From contig CP126192.1 of the NCBI GenBank assembly GCA_030272155.1, positions 1,708,501 through 1,772,500 of the forward strand: 64,000 nt of DNA. Reading direction: 5' to 3'. The DNA comes from Tetradesmus obliquus. Lineage: Eukaryota; Chlorophyta; Chlorophyceae; Sphaeropleales; Scenedesmaceae. How positions within the stretch are numbered: the first letter of the stretch is position 1; each line of letters opens with the position of its first letter. A program made the position numbers and the translations under genes. Of this stretch, positions 1 to 12,000 are shown in pieces. Below the pieces are notes generated by a model, which was not told the DNA's origin, ran no database searches, and saw nothing but the letters and a program-made list of their open reading frames with translations.

Positions 1-123
1 TTGTGGTGAGCAGTTGCTTATCTGTGCAACACACAAGGTGGTTGCCTCGTTGTGTTGTGGATGCACCTACACCTTGCGTTCCCTTCCGACATGTGTGGTG
101 TCCTACTGCTGCTGCTGCCGCAG
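1..123 (+). other. Intron sequence of the PAO-like gene
   Basis: The window opens inside an intron. A pyrimidine-rich CTG-containing tract ends in a CCGCAG acceptor at 118-123, and the next base starts the last exon of the Rieske-type gene with a full codon. Nothing else is seen here. Confidence 0.6.
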
Positions 124-498
124 GGCGCCTCCACGGTGCTGGCCAACCTCAACCTCACACCCCGCCAGGCCATGGACCGCTACAGCCAGCACGTGCAGCA
201 CTGCAGCCACTGCAAGGCGGCACTGTCCAAGACACAGGCGGTTGCAGCAGCTGCGCTAGCCACCGCAGTGGCCGCGCTCGCCGCCGCATGCCTGGCCGCA
301 TCAGTGCGTGCGACTGCGGCGCTGTCGCCTGCTGCTGTGCCTGGCTGGCTGCTGGGGGTGGCGGGTGCTGGGGGGCAGCTGTTTGGGCTTGCTGGGCCGC
401 TGCTGCTGCTGGGGCTGGCAGCGGCTGGCGTGCATGTGGTTGCAAAGAAGCTGGAGGGTCTGTTCCACTACAGGGAGTTCACGCGGCCGGCTTTCTGA
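124..498 (+). CDS. C-terminal exon of a Rieske-type oxygenase related to pheophorbide a oxygenase (partial)
   Basis: This is the last exon of a gene that begins before the window. It encodes about 124 residues ending at TGA 496-498. The start of the exon reads MDRYSQHVQHCSHCKAAL, the C-terminal CxxC segment of the PAO/Tic55/chlorophyllide oxygenase group of plastid Rieske monooxygenases. Two hydrophobic alanine- and leucine-rich helices follow, and the protein ends in a short basic tail (LFHYREF). Family members are membrane-anchored plastid enzymes that pass electrons from a Rieske 2Fe-2S centre to a mononuclear iron; PAO opens the chlorophyll ring during breakdown. The Rieske and iron sites lie upstream of the window, so the exact subfamily cannot be decided. 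The gene is convergent with the helicase on the other strand. Confidence 0.65.
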   Translation, partial: GASTVLANLNLTPRQAMDRYSQHVQHCSHCKAALSKTQAVAAAALATAVAALAAACLAASVRATAALSPAAVPGWLLGVAGAGGQLFGLAGPLLLLGLAAAGVHVVAKKLEGLFHYREFTRPAF

Positions 499-2104
499 TG
501 TCGTATGAGGATGTGAGTTGGCGTGCTGGTTGATGCGGTGGTCCACTGCGTGATGAGTGGGGTGTATTCTTTCAGGGAGCTTGCTGGGAGGCTGGGGCTT
601 GCGAGTGCAGCAACCTGTGTGCATGAGTGTGGTCACATGTGGTGGGCGTGTGTATGAAAGATGGGAAGTGGGCACGTGCTGTTTGGGCCATTGCCCTTGG
701 CACTCGATTGATGAATGAAGGGTGGTACAGGTTGCTGTCACACTTCCTCAGGTGTGGGCTTGCCATGCTGTTGCTGAGCGGATGTCGACATTCAAACAGG
801 CTTGTCACCAACTCGTGACAAGAACAGGTGTTTTCTGCTCCGCTGCTGTTTGAAGTGGCAGGTGTGCCTCTGTCGACAGTTTGTGTTTGCAGTGCACAGC
901 CAGATTGTGGACAACCTTGTGGTCACATTTGCTGGTATTGCAACGTCACTGGTTTGTCAGATTGTTGTGCCTCAGGACTGCAACTGCCCTACTTGATGTG
1001 GTGCACTGGTAGTTGGCAGGCATGCCGGAAGAGGCTGCGCTGCGTCACGCAGATGCATTGAGCGCAGCATCGGCCAGATGCGTTGAGCGCGGCGTCAGGC
1101 AGATGCATTCAGCGTGGCTTGCCAACATCACTGTGTCACCAGATAGCAGTGTGTTGCATTTGTAGTGCTCTGTGCATCTGTGCTGCTGCACCATTGTCAG
1201 GATCAGTATAAGTTGACAGCAGGTTGGGTCAGGGGCAACACACAGGGTTGCTGGTTGTGTGCAGCATGTGTGTTGTTCAGGATGCTAGTGATGACTGGCA
1301 ACAAGGAGCAGTGGCAGTTCATGCACACGCTGATCAGCATGATGAATATCATTGTTCATGTACACTGTTCATGCAGCAGAGCCTCTGGGCCTGGGTGAAA
1401 GACGATCTGCCACTGCTGCTAATGCCCCGTCATCTCCAGCAGAGCTGTATAGAGTGACTGTGTGGTGACATGTGTGCGGTGCAGTGTCGGAGGCAAGGCC
1501 TTTGAGGCCGCAGGCTGCACCACCAGCACTTTTGAGATGTCAAGTGTGGAAATGTAGCAAAGCATGCTGCTGCAGCTGATGAGGCAGACGCATACGCGGC
1601 TGTAGCTGTGCACGTGCAGTGGCTGCAGGCCCTTACGGCATGTGTTGCCTGACATGCTGGGAGATGGGCCTGCATTGGTTGTGTGCTTCATGAGTGTCAC
1701 TAAAGTTGAAGTTAATACCAAAGTTGATGGTAGCAGGCTTTCATGTATGCACCCTCGTGGTGTATTGTAAGCCGCTGTTGATGCTCACATCCTTTCAAAC
1801 AGTTGCTGCTTATCGTGCAGCGCGCATACGTGCAGCAGTACTGCGCAAAGCAATGTAGCGCACGCTGCCTGCCTGGCACTGTCAAAGTGAAGTGCACTGC
1901 TTTGAAATGCAACACCTCGAAAGGATAGAGCGTTATCCGTGTCGGAACATCCGGCCCATTCATGGGCCTGCCAAGCATCTCGCCCGTGTGCCCACATGCT
2001 CCACTACCGTTACTGCACACCCGGTGATGAGCGCTGAATAGTGGCGGCAATCACCTGCTGGCGTCCCAACCAAACAGTGTATCAAGACGGCAGGCCAGCG
2101 TGTG
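499..2104. other. Convergent intergenic/3' UTR interval, no gene seen
   Basis: About 1.6 kb lies between the stop of the PAO-like gene and the 3' end of the helicase gene on the other strand. Open frames here are short, lack splice support and show no recognisable domain. A degenerate tandem repeat built on CAGATGCRTTSAGCG occurs around 1048-1120. Confidence 0.5.
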
Positions 2105-2156
2105 CTAACTCTCCAAGCCCACCACCCTGGCGTTGCACACCCACTGTGCCCAGAGC

Positions 2157-2842
2157 TCATTCGCAGCCAGCGTCCTGCGGCTGCCCACCAGCGCGCGTCA
2201 CGGCCACATTGAGGCTCCGCGCATCAGCCACAAAGCCCAGCCTGCCGCCACTGTTGCAGCGCACAGAGCAGAAGATGATGACGTCCTTCGCACGCCCCTG
2301 CAGCAGTAGAGCAAGCAGCGTTGGTGGCAGCAACAGTGCTTGATGCATGTAGGTACAGATAATAATGCATGTGGCATACTGTCACGGTTCCAAGCAGATA
2401 GTGCCTCCAATGTGTCGCCCCAAACATTTCTCATGCACCATGCTGACCATCATGGCTGGTGACATGTACTGCAACGGCACACTTCAGGGTCATGAAACTG
2501 TCCTCATGCTACAGCTGCGCAGGGCAAGCTGATGCAAGCCTGCAGGGCTGTCGCAGGTTGTTCCAGCTTGTTGACCAACCACTGCTTGCCATGACCCGCT
2601 GGTTCATTGGCAGCACAATGATGACACGGCGTGTGTTGCAGCTACCATGTCCATCATTGATTGTTTTGGTGATAGATTGGTCCCATCCAGAGTGTATGCA
2701 CATGCTCTAGAAGCACCTGGAATGCGTCCACTGTGTTGACCTCCACCTCCCCTGCACCTGGCACCCGGGCCATCACACTGCGCAGCTCCTGCACCATGGC
2801 TTTATAGGGTGTGATGATGCCAATGCCCCTGGCCACCAGTAC

Positions 2843-2875
<33 letters not shown>

Positions 2876-5800
2876 GCTGCCGTCGCCTTTTGGGCTGAGC
2901 AGTTGCCGCAGGAGTTGATCCACAGCCTGTGCTTCGTCTCTGTTGAGCCAGCTGGAGCCTGCTGCATTTTCTCTGCCCTCAACATCGACGAGGGAGATGC
3001 CGGGCTGCAGGCAGGGCCCCAGTGTGGGGCAGGACTGTACAGTACAGCAAGAGCGACACACGCACAACCCATTTGATACCTTTTGATGCTGCAGCCAATG
3101 TTGATCTGATTTTCAGGTTCAGGTGCAATTGACAGTGTCAAGCTTGTGCCGGGAAACTGAGAAACACTCTTCCAGCATGTCTCACCTGGTTACTGTAGTG
3201 GGTGTCCAGCAGTCCTCCATAGAAGCAGCTGGAGGGCAGTGCTGCTATGCCTGGGTGCATGCGGTACTGCGTGGTGAGCATGTGCGGCTCTGCAGCCCCA
3301 CACGCCAGCAGCCGCTCAAACGACTCCTGCGCGTACAGACAGCAAGTGCGCGAGTCTCTGAGAGCATCTGAAGGGTGCACAATGCTGCAGAGGCGTGACT
3401 ACCAGAGGGCGCGCATTCAACAGGACGGTGCAACAACAGCAGCACATGCTTATAGCATACAGCAGCAGCCAACAGGGCGCATCTGACTGCTCGTGTTTGG
3501 CCATGACCATGATGTGTGGTCTGGGTACAGCATTTCAAGTAAGTGAGTGGAAGTCCAACAGTTGTAGAAGAAGAACACTGCTTGTCACTCGCAGTTGCCC
3601 TCTACTACATGCCGCAAAGTGACACCACATATCGGTTGCGTGTCGGAGTCACTCTCACTTTCAGGCCAAATTCCTCAGTTGCTGCGCTAACGCAGGGCCC
3701 CAGCTGTTTGTGGTCGCCAACCAGCACCAGCTGCTGCGCCGGCCCCAGCAGCACCGGCAGCAGGCAGCAGGGCTCCAGCACCCGCAGGTGGCGCAACCAT
3801 ATTCGTGCAGAAGCAGCATTTTTGTAAGGCACACGTGCTCAGCACACAGTGTGGGCACTTTAAGGCATGCCGTGACAGCGCCAGAGTGCACACAGAATAT
3901 GTTGCGTATGGCATGCTCCCACCTGCCGCCATGCACACTGCATGCATCCTGCTGCATGCACCAGGGTAGGCGGGTTCCCGCACCAAACACTGTGGCACGG
4001 CGCGACAGTGTCCACTTTGGTGCTTCTGTGTCGCAGCCGATGCATTGGGTTGAACGTCTGCAACACGAGATGACCCTCACCTGCGTTGCCTCATCCACAA
4101 TAACGGTGCTGAACTGGATGCCTGCTGCCTGCAGGATGCTGGCGCCAGCAGCAGCGCAAGTAGCGAACACCACGCGCTTGCTTGCCAGCTCAGCTCGCAC
4201 TTTCTTCATGTCCAGGAAGCCAGCTGCGTTGGTCAGCTTATCACCAAGGGCGTCGAGCGTGCAGCTGCAGCAGGCAATGAAATAGCAGCCGGCAGCACAC
4301 ATCATACAAAGCAACGTCCCTGCCGTAGCTTGCGGGAGTCTCTGAGTACCACAGTACTTGTCTCAAGACATACTCAGCCGTATTAGGCATATTATAGACT
4401 TTAAAAGTCGATGCTTACATGCGGCACCACAAAAGTGCATGATGATGATGATGAGTTGAAACTCGCATCTATGTGCATTTTGAAAATGTGTCAGCCCGCT
4501 ACTGCAACGCCATCTTTACATGAAGTAGCTGCCCTCAAATGACAGCTGAGTTTAATTGCATCACTAAACAAGAGTCTTATAGATATCAGACTTGCAAAGC
4601 TTGAGCCCAGGCCAAACCCCATGCTAAACTGTTGTAACATCAGAAAAAATGCAAAGTGAGTTGTGGCAACGTGCACTGTTCTGTCACGCGGTACCTCCTC
4701 AGCTCTGGAGACACCCTCCCCACATCGCCGATGCGCAGCAGCTGCGCTGTCTCAACCCTCAGCCCTGACGTTCCGTGACTGGCCTCCCCTCCAGCAGCAG
4801 CAGCCCCAGCAGTTTTGCCAGATGCAATCAGCTTGGCAAGTATGTTGTCTGTCGCTGTGTGCGTCTCAGCACACACCATGGGGTTGCTGCTGCGGGTGCC
4901 TCCCTGCTGCTGGCACAGCATGACGCGCAGCAGCTGCACAATGGTGTGCGTCTGCATGCAACCGGCAGCAGCACAAGTTGTTCATTGCGTCAGGAGATGT
5001 CCTGGTGTCTGCACAAATTTGCTTCAAAAGTATGCAATTTTTATGTCAATAATTTCAATGTATAATGTCTAAATCGCCAGGCACGCATTTGGTATGCAGG
5101 TTTTGCTGTGCTTCTGTCCAAGGCAAGCAAGTTCACATCGCAGGCTACAAGCTCCAGTGCGGACATGTGTAAAGTGGGCACCACACCGCAGACTGCAACC
5201 ACCCGAGAGCCTTTTGAGTGACCCTCAACCCACCTTGCCAGTGCCTGGCGGGCCCCATATCAGCGCCAGCCGCTGCTGTGCAGCTGCTTTGACCGCAGCC
5301 TCCTGGGCTGCATTCTGCGCCCCACCTGGCACAGCCTGCAGCTGTGCATCGCTCACTCCACCCTGCACCAATTTCTGCGCAACAGCCTGCTCCCCGGCAG
5401 CCTTCAGCTGCTGCACAAATGCATCAGCATCTGCTTCACCAACAGACATGCACAAATGCATCAGCATCTGCTTCACCAACAGACATGCACAAATGCATCA
5501 GCATCTGCTTCACCAACAGACATGCACCTTCTGTCCTGTTGCCACTGCCAGCTGGCTGTGATGATGTGCTGCAGAACTCGGTCAGGTGCTGCACTTGCTG
5601 CCCCAATGGCAGCTGCATGATAAGTACTGCCGCCGGAAGCCAGTGCCGGGAGCCCCTCAAGGCAGCGCTTGTATGTCGTCAGGTTGCCCAGGCACTGCAG
5701 CTGCCACAGCTGATCTGCGAGGCCCACGGGCTGCCATGGCAGCTCAACCACCACACCTGCCACGCTTGAACCCCTGTCCAGCTGCACCACGACACCTTCC

Positions 5801-6046
5801 ACGCTGAACCTGCTGTCAAGCAGCTGTGTTGCATCGGCTGCCTGGCTGGCCAGCCTCACCAGATCTCCCACCTGCAGCTGCGATGCTGCACCGCCCACGC
5901 TGAATGTTACAGTGCAAGGCAGATGCAGCTGCAACTTCACCTCAGCAGCAGCGTCAGCAGCTTCCTCACTGCTGGCGAACTGTTTTGTTTCTTCTTCTTT
6001 TCCTGCCGCTTCTTCTGCTTCTTCCTTGCTTTTTTCTTCTCCTTCA

Positions 6047-6102
<56 letters not shown>

Positions 6103-6300
6103 GCCTGCGCCTGCTCCTGCTGTGGCGCTGACGGCAGCGGAGACCCGCACAGCCCTGGCATTGAAGATGCCGCTGCACCTACTGCCTTGGCCGCCAGCTG
6201 CCGGCCCACCAAGCCTGCCCCCACCCTGCGACAGCTGCCGCGCTAGTGGCTGCATGCCCTGCCGGCCAGCTGCAGCTGCTATGTGGTGCGATAGCAGTAC

Positions 6301-6356
<56 letters not shown>

Positions 6357-6985
6357 GCAAGCCAGCTGTTGCTGGTTGATCTGCTGCAGAGGTTGAGCTG
6401 CTGTGCAGCTCCTGCAACATTTCCATTGTTAGTGCATGGCTGAAATGTAGCTGGTAGCTGCGTGCTGCAGGGGTCCCTGTCAGTGCTGTATTGTGCTGCT
6501 GCTGTGCAGCAGCAGCCGCATTGTCTCTTGCTTGTGCTGCTGCTGCTGCTGCTGCTGCTGCAGCCGCAATGCAAGGGAGCAGTACACATTCGGCTTCCTC
6601 TCTGTTGGGACACTGTGTTACAACTGCCTGCATGAGCTCTGCCACCCTTGCTGGAGACCACACGAAGGAGGGGCTAGCCAGCAGGTGCCGCAGAACGGGG
6701 CCTACAGCAAGCATGCCAGCATCGCACGGTGCACAGGTTGCCGTCCAGGGGGGTTCAATTGCCACGCGTGAATGATAGCCATGCTGTGCAATAGAATGAG
6801 GTGTATTGGAATGCACGGCTGTGCTGATTGCACCTGCTGGAGCACTGTGTGCCTCACCTGCAAGCTCTGGGGCGCTGCCAGCGCTCCTCATCACAGCCAG
6901 CACCAGCTCAAGCAGCACGCCATCTGTGCAGCTGCTGAGCACATCTGCAGCACCCTGTTCGGCATGCTGCTGCTGCTGTGGCAGC

Positions 6986-7018
<33 letters not shown>

Positions 7019-7142
7019 AGCAGATATGCCCACACGGTGAACACCATGCCAGGACAGCAGCGCAGGATGCCAGTGATGCTGCACATGCGCACTGCTTCAG
7101 TTACAACTGCAGCAGCTCTCACGCGGATGCTTGAGGTGTGCT

Positions 7143-7173
<31 letters not shown>

Positions 7174-8834
7174 TTGCAGTAGCAGGAGGTGCGTCAGCCT
7201 GTTGGCAGCACCTTGATCATGCAGCCGGGCTGCGCATGTGAACAGTGCTGCCCAGGTGCAGGGCCACTGCTGCCGCATTGCTGATGCTGCACGCACATCG
7301 CTGCAGCCACAGACCTGCGTGCAAGATCACAATAGTACCCAGCAAAACATGGGAGGTGACAAGTTGCACATGTGTTGATGTGCAGCAGAGCAGTGAAGGC
7401 GGTTGCTGGCAGCCAGTGCATCCAGCTGTCAGGCATGCATGAAGTGCAGGATGCTGCAGCATGTGCCCAGCACCGGGACCGCTGATGCATGCAGTCATGT
7501 TGCAGAGCTAATGTAAACTTCACATCCTGGCATAGCATTTGTAAAACAGTCTAGCTTCATCAAAGGCTGCTGCTACGTGGTTTGATAACCAAGAAGCACT
7601 TAACATGCAACTAGCATTGCCCACACTGACTGCAAACTGTGCACGGCCTCCAACTCACAGCAGCACAGAGAGCCACGGCTGCTTCCAGCAGATCACCGTT
7701 AGCCCAGGAGACCAGCAGCTCATGCACAGCACTTGCTGCATCGGCTGTTGACAGAGACGGCCGTTGCTGCTTGTGCTGCTGCTGCTGCTGCTGCTGCTGC
7801 CCAGTGGCAGCTGCTGTACAGCTAGCGCCCAGCATCAGGTGCACATGACCATTTGCTGATGCTACCGCAGATGGGGGCTTGCCCCTTCCAAGCGCGCTGC
7901 GAGGCCAAGCCTGTACAGCAGCATTGGCAACCGGCTTTGGACCTCTAGCTGCTGCAGATGCTGGCACTGCAGCATCAACTGCTGGTGTAATCATGCTGCA
8001 GGCACCGGGCAGCAGCTGCAGCAGCCGATCTGCCTCAGCTAACTGTTCCTCACTCAGCTGCCTACCAGCTGATACCAAGCAGCAGCTGCTTCTGGCTGTG
8101 CTGCTGCTGCTGCCAGTGGGTGAAGCATAGAAAGACTCCCAGGTGCCTGGCAGCTCCAGGGAAGGCAGCTGCAACTGCTCACAGCTGGCCGCATAGAGCT
8201 CGTAGCGGCTGACTGGGACTTTGGTGGTCTTGCTGTAGTGTGTGAAGGACTTGGTGGGCTCAAACCTGAGCACATCTACACTGAGCTGCAGCTGGTTCAG
8301 ATGCAGAGAGCTAGCACTGCTTCTGCTGCTGATCCTGCTGCCGTTGCTAAGCCCATTCCTGCTGCTGCTGCTGCTGTTGCTGGGAGATCTGCCTGAACCT
8401 TGCTGACCATGGTGCAGTGACTGCTGTGCATGCAGTGAAGAGGCACCTTGATGTGATCGCTTATGCTGCTGCTGCTGCTGCTGCTGCTGTCCAAGAATGC
8501 TCCTCTGGTTTGACACTAGAGACTGCTGCTGCTGCTGCTGCTGCATGCGTGCAGTCATCACAGGAGACCTGACCAGCCGCAGCCAGAGGTATGAATTGGC
8601 TCTGCTGCTGGGGTCATCCAATGCAGGGGCCTGCCCCGGGTGCAGCCTGCGTGGCCTGTAAATCTGCAGCCGCTGCTCACTGCTATCAAGGTCAATGTTC
8701 TGTCCTGACAGGAGCTGCTTCCTGCTGAAGCCATCCACGCCAAAGGCCCATGTGATGGCTGACAGCTGCTGGCCGTCAGAACGGTGCGTAGCACACGGGT
8801 ACAGGCCATCGCCTGTGAGCAGCAGTAAATCCAT
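2157..8834 (-). CDS. UPF1-like superfamily 1 RNA helicase (possibly the C-terminal half of an RdRP-helicase fusion)
   Basis: Nine exons can be joined with consistent phase: 8834-7659, 7314-5514, 5430-5234, 4951-4677, 4264-4081, 3772-3659, 3326-3186, 3034-2717 and 2297-2157, giving 1,449 codons. The 4677 donor and 3772 acceptor are less certain. SF1 motifs run in order: Walker A GPPGTGK at the end of exon 3, VCAETHTATDN, VDEATQ (Walker B), LVLVGDHKQLGP, TTQYRMHP, VDAFQGRAKDVIIF and SLNVAVTRA. A weak UPF1 1B-like barrel precedes Walker A (SFxVGGAA...VGDLVRLA). The first 700 residues are mostly S-, Q- and A-rich. Start: ATG 8834 is the first in frame, but the frame is open further upstream to an acceptor at 8874-8879, so this may be an internal exon. 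The intron at 7315-7658 shows nothing else. Closest family sense is UPF1/SMUBP2/Hrr1/ZNFX1; no CH zinc domain of true UPF1 was seen. Motif VI is damaged (see findings). Confidence 0.85.
5412..5527. repeat. 37-bp tandem repeat, three copies, over an exon-intron boundary of the helicase gene
   Basis: Three exact copies start at 5412, 5449 and 5486, followed by five bases of a fourth. On the minus strand each copy holds a GTGAAG donor-like site and a GAAGCAG acceptor-like site. With a single copy the coding frame would read straight through; the two extra copies (74 bp) break it. An 83-nt GT-AG intron at 5431-5513 restores the frame. Confidence 0.9.
6048..6101. repeat. (CTG)18 microsatellite, polyalanine in the helicase gene
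   Basis: Eighteen CTG units. On the minus strand they are read as GCA codons and give a long alanine run followed by a charged EGEEKSKEE segment. Confidence 0.95.
6302..6355. repeat. (CTG)18 microsatellite, polyserine in the helicase gene
   Basis: Eighteen CTG units. On the minus strand they are read as AGC codons and give a serine run in the same exon where the 6048-6101 tract gives alanine. Confidence 0.95.
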
Positions 8835-9009
8835 GCAGGCAGGACAGTAAACACAAACACAGAGCCTGGGCAGCTGCAGTAAGTGTTTGTGTTGTTTGGA
8901 TTGCTGCGTGCTGCGACAAGCTCTGCTTTTGGCATCGCCTCCTGCAACAGCTCTGTGTGCATCACGTCACTCGGTAGCTCGGGAGATGGCATGGTGCTGG
9001 CAGCTGCGC

Positions 9010-12000
9010 TCAATGCACGGGCCGACTAGCCTGCATTGGCCTGCAATGTGGTATCTGCTGCAAACTTGCCTCGACTTCCATGCTGTCCAACTTCAGTAAC
9101 GCAGCTGCAGCTGTTGGAACACTGCGATGGAAGTACACCAGTAAGCAAGCTGTTTGCTGACCTGGGTGCTGGTGAGGCAGGTACAGCGCGATGGTCTGCG
9201 GTGGGTCGTGGCACTGCAGCAGCAGCAGCTTCTTGGTGAACTTGGTGGCTGCAGTGTGCAGCTGCTGCCAGCTGCGCTCACTTGTCACAGCGCCTGCAGG
9301 AGGGCAGCACCCAACAGCACAAGGAGTAATGTGAGCAACAAGCTGTGCCTGGCTCTGCAGGCTGTACAGCTGCACAACTGAGCGTTCTTGCTACCTGCTG
9401 TCAGCATTGCAAAGGCAAAAAAGCAGCAGCAAAGCACACATACTCATCTCATTGTACAGCAGTCCCAACACACAGACACCAAACAGCGCTTTCAGCCAGC
9501 AGATGTAGTGTGGCAGCCCCACCTGCGTCAAACAGCCTCCAGGGCAGCTGCCCCACGTCTCCCAACTGGCTGACCTGGTGGCTTGACAGCAGCTGGCTGC
9601 GCACCAGGTCGTTGAACACCAGCTCACGCGGCACGCCAGCGGAAATGGCATACTCACACTGCAGGCGCAGGCACACACAGTTTGTCCTTTGACACACATG
9701 ACTAGGTAAGTCAATCTGGGCTGTAACGTAATCTACATGTGTGATGGTGGTGATCACCGCGTGTAGCATGACCTGGGATGCTGTCTGCCCACTGGTGAGC
9801 TGAGTATGTATGTTTGGAGGTCCATGCAGTGCACGCATACTGTGCCTTTCCAGCTTCCTGTCTGCTAGCTGGCTTGCCCAAACACCACAAAACCATCACC
9901 ATCAGCACCCCGCTGAGCTTTCATACTGTTCCAGCCGTGCCTGCGTTAGCCTCAAACGGAAGTCTGAACCATTTGCCGACTGTTACCAGGCGCATGAGCT
10001 GGGGCTACGCCAGCGCACCTGCTCTGGTGTCAGCGCTGCAAAGTCGATGTTGTCAACCAGCTGCAGCAGCGCCACGCCAGCAGACGCGCCATGCTGCTGC
10101 TGCCAGCTGACAGCCAACCGCAGCAGGTCAAACTCCGTGGCTCCGACATCCCTGCTGTCAAGCAGGTCCATCATGTCGTCAAAAGACAGGCCGCAGGTGA
10201 TAGCAGACACGCCGCTGCCGCTGCTGCTGCTGCCTGACAGGCCACGCTGATACGATGCTCGTACAAAGCTTGAGGCGCGCTCTTTCAGCTGCAGCCAGAT
10301 GGATGCAGGCTTTGCTGCCCTGCTGCTGCTGCTGCTGCTGCTGGGCTTTGGCCCTGCTTCTGCTGCTTCTAGTGATGGTGGTGGTGATGCTGCAGCTGCG
10401 GCCTTGGGCAATTTGAGCCACAGCGGAATAACTGCCTTGGCGCCCGACTTGACCGAGTCCACACCCCTTGAGAACAGCCTTGCCAGCTCGACACACTCAG
10501 GGCTGCTGGGACTTTCAGCTCCGCCCTGGCCATGTAGCAGCTGCAGGGCCACAGCAGAGGCGGGCGCATTCGGGGCAGAGGTTACACTCAGCTGTTACCC
10601 AAGCCCAGTTGGCATGATGGCAGTCTGCTGAAGCCACCATTGGTGCAAGGAAAGAAAGAAAACTGCACCAGAAGAACGCAAGGCACTCACGAGTTCAGGC
10701 GCCCAAGAATGAAGGGGTCATACTGAGCAAAGTACTCGATGAGGGCCCCGTGGTCCACAGCAGCAGCTGCAGGCGCTGCAGGGTCTGCATCTGCTGAGTA
10801 ATCCAGCGGCTGCTGCAGCTGGTGCTTGGAGGGGACGAGGCGCTCGTCCCAGCATATGAAAAACTGGTCGCCATCGTAGTCGCCTGCGTAGATGCAGCGA
10901 GCAGCGCCACACACAGGAGGTAAGTGTGTAGGAGCGCTTGTGTCTAGCGCGTGGTGGTGTTTGGCCTCCTGCATGTCAGCGCACACCACTTGGAGATGGC
11001 AAGAATTGAGGCACAGAGCTGCAATCTTTGACCTTGTGGGTAGACGTAACGAGCATCTTTACAAATACTACAGCCTTTTGTCGATGTTCTCACTTCAGGA
11101 TGTGAGCATGCAATGTGATGCAAATTGGAATTTCAGCAGCAGGTGGCTTGAAAGCAGGGCTTGTAATGCTAGCAGCTACGCCTGCTGCATACGTATGCAC
11201 TCACAAGGACCCACGACCCACATACAACTATTTTCGACAAGCAGGCCTGACTTGTGCAATCATCACCACCACGCGCACCTCCGGAGCACTCGTCAGCATG
11301 GGGGCGGGGCCCCTGCACGGGCAGCACCAGCACATCCTGCAGCTGCCGCAGCTGAGGCACGTCCAGCAGCTGCAGCACCCGCAAGTCACCAGGGAAGTAG
11401 GAGGGGCTGCGCGCCTGCAGCAACAAAGACGGATCATTGCATGCCAGCATTGCTGCTGCTGTTTGCTGCAGGCTACAGCAGGTGAACGTGCCGCAGAGAG
11501 GGATGCAAGCAACAGGGAGCCGAAACACCACAAATACGAGTCTATTTGTGACACTGCTTGGCAACACGCCTGGGGTTGCAGTGCTGTGCAGCCGAGTTCT
11601 CACCACCAGCGCAAAGCCTTGCAAAGATGTTGCAGCCCCGTCCATCGTTGGCTGAAAGAAGGCCTGCCCGTACTCCAGCAGCCCGCTTGGGTCAGGTATC
11701 CCGAAAGCCAGACGGGACTGTGGGACCCTAAAGCGCAGCCTCACATCAGGCAGCTGCGACAACTGCTGCTGCAACTCCAGGCCATCTGTGTCAAATGAAG
11801 ATGGGACTGTCTTGCTGCTGCTGCATGGCGCGCTGCCTGTCCGGCTGATGCCTGTGTTGCTGCTGCTGGTGCTGCTGCTGGTGCTGCTGCTTGGTGCACT
11901 GACTGCACGGCTGATGCCTGTACCGCTGCTGCTTGGCGCGCTGACTGCCATGCTGGCTTTGCTGCCGTTCCGCGCGTTGCTGCTGCGGCTTGAAACGCTC

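Noticed and set aside
5900-7030. CTG tracts as CRISPR-like repeats
   Set aside because: Units are three bases with no spacers; these are microsatellites in a eukaryotic genome.
7155-7175. His-tag-like run from a GATGATGATG tract as a metal-binding motif
   Set aside because: It is a simple trinucleotide repeat in low-complexity sequence of the helicase N-terminal region.
8832-8834. ATG 8834 as the certain start of an independent helicase protein
   Set aside because: The frame is open upstream to a good acceptor, and added residues form a CPAC motif, so the ATG may be internal; kept only as a provisional start.
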